Source: Geodermatophilaceae bacterium (lineage in GTDB: Bacteria > Actinomycetota > Actinomycetes > Mycobacteriales > Geodermatophilaceae). From it: DNA of 14,244 nucleotides. Within the stretch, counting starts at the first letter, position 1. Every line of letters starts with the position of its first letter. Location: NCBI GenBank assembly GCA_013811975.1, contig JACCUF010000148.1, positions 1 to 14,244 on the forward strand, in the 5' to 3' direction. This document shows, piece after piece, positions 12,334-14,244 of this stretch. The notes beneath the pieces were generated by a model that was not told the DNA's origin, made no database searches, and saw only the letters and a list, made by a program, of their open reading frames with translations. The position numbers and the translations under genes are program-made.

Positions 12334-14172
12334 TCAGCGGGCGTAGATGGCGTCCACTTCGCCGGCGCAGGTCTTGAGAACCACAGCCCGCCTGATGCTG
12401 TTCTTCGGAGTCAGTTCGCCGGCTGCCTCGGTGAAGTCACGGCCCAGGATGCGAAACACTTTGATGGCCTCGCCGTCGGAGATTGCTCGGTTCGCCTCAT
12501 CCACCGCCGTCTGGATCTCGGCGCGCAGCTCCCGGTCGTCCTTGAGGGATCCGGCATCACCGCCGGCGGGCTTATTGTTGCGCTGCGCCCACGCCGGTAG
12601 AGCGTCGGCATCAAGAGTGATCAGAGCCCCGATGAACGGGCGCCGGTCCCCGACCACGATGCACTGACTGATCAACGGATGGGCTCGCAACCGATCCTCC
12701 AGCACGGTCGGCGCCACGTTCTTGCCGCCGGCGGTCACAACAATTTCCTTCCTACGACCGGTGATGGTCAGAAAGCCCTTGCCGTCCAACGCTCCGACAT
12801 CACCGGTATGCAACCAGCCGTCCGCGGTCATTACCTCATCTGTGGCCTCTTCGTTGTTCCAGTAGCCGTCGAAGACATGTCCGCCCTTGAGGAGCACCTC
12901 ACCGTCCTCGCCGATCCGGACCGCGACGCCTGGAAAGGGCCGGCCCACCGACCCGATCTTGACTGCCTGCTCGAGATTGAGCGTGGAAGCGCCCGATGTC
13001 TCGGTGAGCCCGTACCCCTCGTAGATGGTCAGCCCGATGCCACGGAAGAAATGTCCCAGCCGAGGGCCCAGCGGGGCGCCGCCGGAAAGGGCCGCCCGGC
13101 ACCGGCCACCCAACGCACCGCGCAGCTTCGCGTACACGAGGCGGTCAAAGACTTCGTGCCGCATCCTGAGCAGGAATCCGACCTGCCCCCGGTCGAGGGC
13201 GCGTGAGTAGCTGATCGCGGTGTCCTCGGCAATGTCGAAGATCTTGCCTTTGCCGTCAGCGTGAGCGCTCTGCTTCGCCGAGTTGTAGATCTTTTCAAAC
13301 ACCCGCGGTACGGACAGCACGAAGGTCGGGCGGAACTCGGCGAAGTCGGCCAGCAGGCTCGTCACCTCGGCCGTATGCCCGAGCTTGGACTGCGTTTCAA
13401 CGGATCCGATCTGGATGATCCGGGCGAAGATGTGGGCCAACGGCAGAAAAAGTATCGTCGAGCCCTCGGAGTTGAACAGCCCGGCCAGCCCTGGCTGGGT
13501 GTTGCGGACCTCGAAGAGCAGATTGCGATGGGTGAGCCGGCAGCCCTTGGGGCGACCAGTCGTTCCGCTGGTGTAGACGATTGTGGCCAGGCTGTCGGCG
13601 GTGACCCCATGGCGGCGGGTGTCCAACTGCGAGTCAGTCAGGGCCGATCCCGTGCCGGAGAGCCACTCGACCGCGCCGTTGTCGATCTGCCAGACATGCG
13701 AGAGCTCGTCGAGGTCACCGCGTACGGATTGCACGAGTTGCTCGTGCCGCTCGGATTCCACCAAGATCGCGCTCGCGCCCGAATCGGCCAGGATCCACTG
13801 CACCTGTTCGGCGCTGGAGGTCTCGTAGATCGGAACGGTGACAGCTCCGGCCGCCCAGATTGCGTAGTCGATCAGCGTCCACTCGTACCGTGTCTTACTC
13901 ATCAACGCAACGCGATCGCCTTGGGCCACGCCGCTGGCGAGCAGTCCCTTCGCCACAGCCACGACCTCCCGGACGAACTGGGTGGCGGTCACGTCCTCCC
14001 ACGCGAAGCTGGCTGACCCCTGCCAATCCGCCGGGCGGCTTCGCCCGGCCGCTCGACGTCGTACGGTGAACAGGACATTGTCGGGAGCGTCCGCGGCGTG
14101 TGTGAAGACCGAGTCGGTCAGCGTGTCCGCGTCGGAAACCGCCACCAAGGTCGGTATCGCAAGTTCGCGCAC
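12334..14172 (-). CDS. fadD15: Long-chain fatty-acid-CoA ligase, FadD15-like
   Basis: A 612-aa AMP-forming acyl-CoA synthetase that activates fatty acids via acyl-adenylate and transfers them to CoA. Visible motifs in order are the ATP P-loop YTSGTTGRPKG (200-210), YGLTE (387-391), HTGD (455-458) with D458 for the ribose hydroxyls, and the hinge GRRKE (472-476). The C-terminal domain is present. The segment that normally carries the catalytic Lys (LTPxxKxKR type) reads LTPKNSIRR, with Lys at 590 rather than 592, so this motif is altered. Length and synteny match M. tuberculosis FadD15 (Rv2187). The GTG start has AGGA nine bases upstream. The PLA2-like gene follows after nine bases. The 72 bases beyond the start, to the window end, hold no gene I can support. 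Confidence 0.9.
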   Translation of the reverse strand: MRELAIPTLVAVSDADTLTDSVFTHAADAPDNVLFTVRRRAAGRSRPADWQGSASFAWEDVTATQFVREVVAVAKGLLASGVAQGDRVALMSKTRYEWTLIDYAIWAAGAVTVPIYETSSAEQVQWILADSGASAILVESERHEQLVQSVRGDLDELSHVWQIDNGAVEWLSGTGSALTDSQLDTRRHGVTADSLATIVYTSGTTGRPKGCRLTHRNLLFEVRNTQPGLAGLFNSEGSTILFLPLAHIFARIIQIGSVETQSKLGHTAEVTSLLADFAEFRPTFVLSVPRVFEKIYNSAKQSAHADGKGKIFDIAEDTAISYSRALDRGQVGFLLRMRHEVFDRLVYAKLRGALGGRCRAALSGGAPLGPRLGHFFRGIGLTIYEGYGLTETSGASTLNLEQAVKIGSVGRPFPGVAVRIGEDGEVLLKGGHVFDGYWNNEEATDEVMTADGWLHTGDVGALDGKGFLTITGRRKEIVVTAGGKNVAPTVLEDRLRAHPLISQCIVVGDRRPFIGALITLDADALPAWAQRNNKPAGGDAGSLKDDRELRAEIQTAVDEANRAISDGEAIKVFRILGRDFTEAAGELTPKNSIRRAVVLKTCAGEVDAIYAR

Positions 14173-14244
14173 GTCGGCGAATCCTAGCCGCTGACTCCGA
14201 ACCGAACGGGAATGGCAGGCTGCGGGTGTGCCGACGGTCGATCT

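Noticed and set aside
11152..12600. Long plus-strand open frame of 482 codons across the pimB end, PLA2-like and fadD15 genes
   Set aside because: It lies antisense to two recognisable genes, has composition typical of a GC-rich shadow frame and shows no family motif.
14226..14244. Possible start of a divergent plus-strand gene (GTG at 14226 or 14228)
   Set aside because: Only a few codons are present before the window ends, too little to support a gene.

Overview
The window is high-GC DNA with GTG and TTG starts, strong third-position G/C and tightly packed genes, which points to an actinobacterium. Gene content and relative orientations match, from memory, a conserved actinobacterial block that in Mycobacterium tuberculosis runs Rv2187 (fadD15), Rv2188c (pimB), Rv2190c (NlpC/P60), Rv2191 (exonuclease/UvrC-like) and Rv2192c (trpD), beside the cytochrome bc1/cox genes. 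The M48 protease and copper genes found here suggest a lineage outside the mycobacteria. I cannot place it more precisely.

Layout. (1) 1-2534, plus strand: a CtaG-type cytochrome oxidase copper-assembly membrane protein, an orphan receiver-like protein that has lost most phospho-switch residues, and trpD. (2) 2548-4666, minus strand: a DEDDh exonuclease fused to a UvrC-like GIY-YIG region, followed by a stand-alone Lrp/AsnC ligand-binding domain that converges on trpD. (3) About 4750-7160, plus strand: an apparent insertion carrying a copper-handling module. It holds a possible small membrane protein, a CopZ-like HMA chaperone, a small His/Cys membrane protein, a Met-rich DUF305 lipoprotein and a DUF4396 membrane protein. 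Two operator-like palindromes with the same TACCC-N5-GGGTA architecture (CsoR/RicR type) lie in front of copZ and the DUF4396 gene. (4) 7218-11506, plus strand: an envelope block with a small double-CXXC protein, a ydaO-type c-di-AMP riboswitch, a secreted NlpC/P60 hydrolase, an M48 membrane protease and the PimB-like mannosyltransferase. The last two overlap by GTGA. (5) 11518-14172, minus strand: a FadD15-like long-chain acyl-CoA ligase followed by a membrane-anchored phospholipase A2-like protein, converging on pimB.

How the parts fit. Copper is one theme: CtaG serves cytochrome oxidase assembly, and the inserted module looks like a copper-induced binding and export-side response whose regulator gene is not in the window. 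The cell envelope is the other: peptidoglycan hydrolysis under a c-di-AMP leader, membrane proteolysis, phosphatidylinositol mannoside synthesis, and a lipase/acyl-CoA ligase pair that could recycle acyl chains. The items most worth following are the operator pair with the DUF4396/DUF305 genes of unknown mechanism, the PLA2-like protein co-transcribed with the acyl-CoA ligase, the degenerate receiver, and the riboswitch with a possible alternative hairpin next to the ribosome-binding site.
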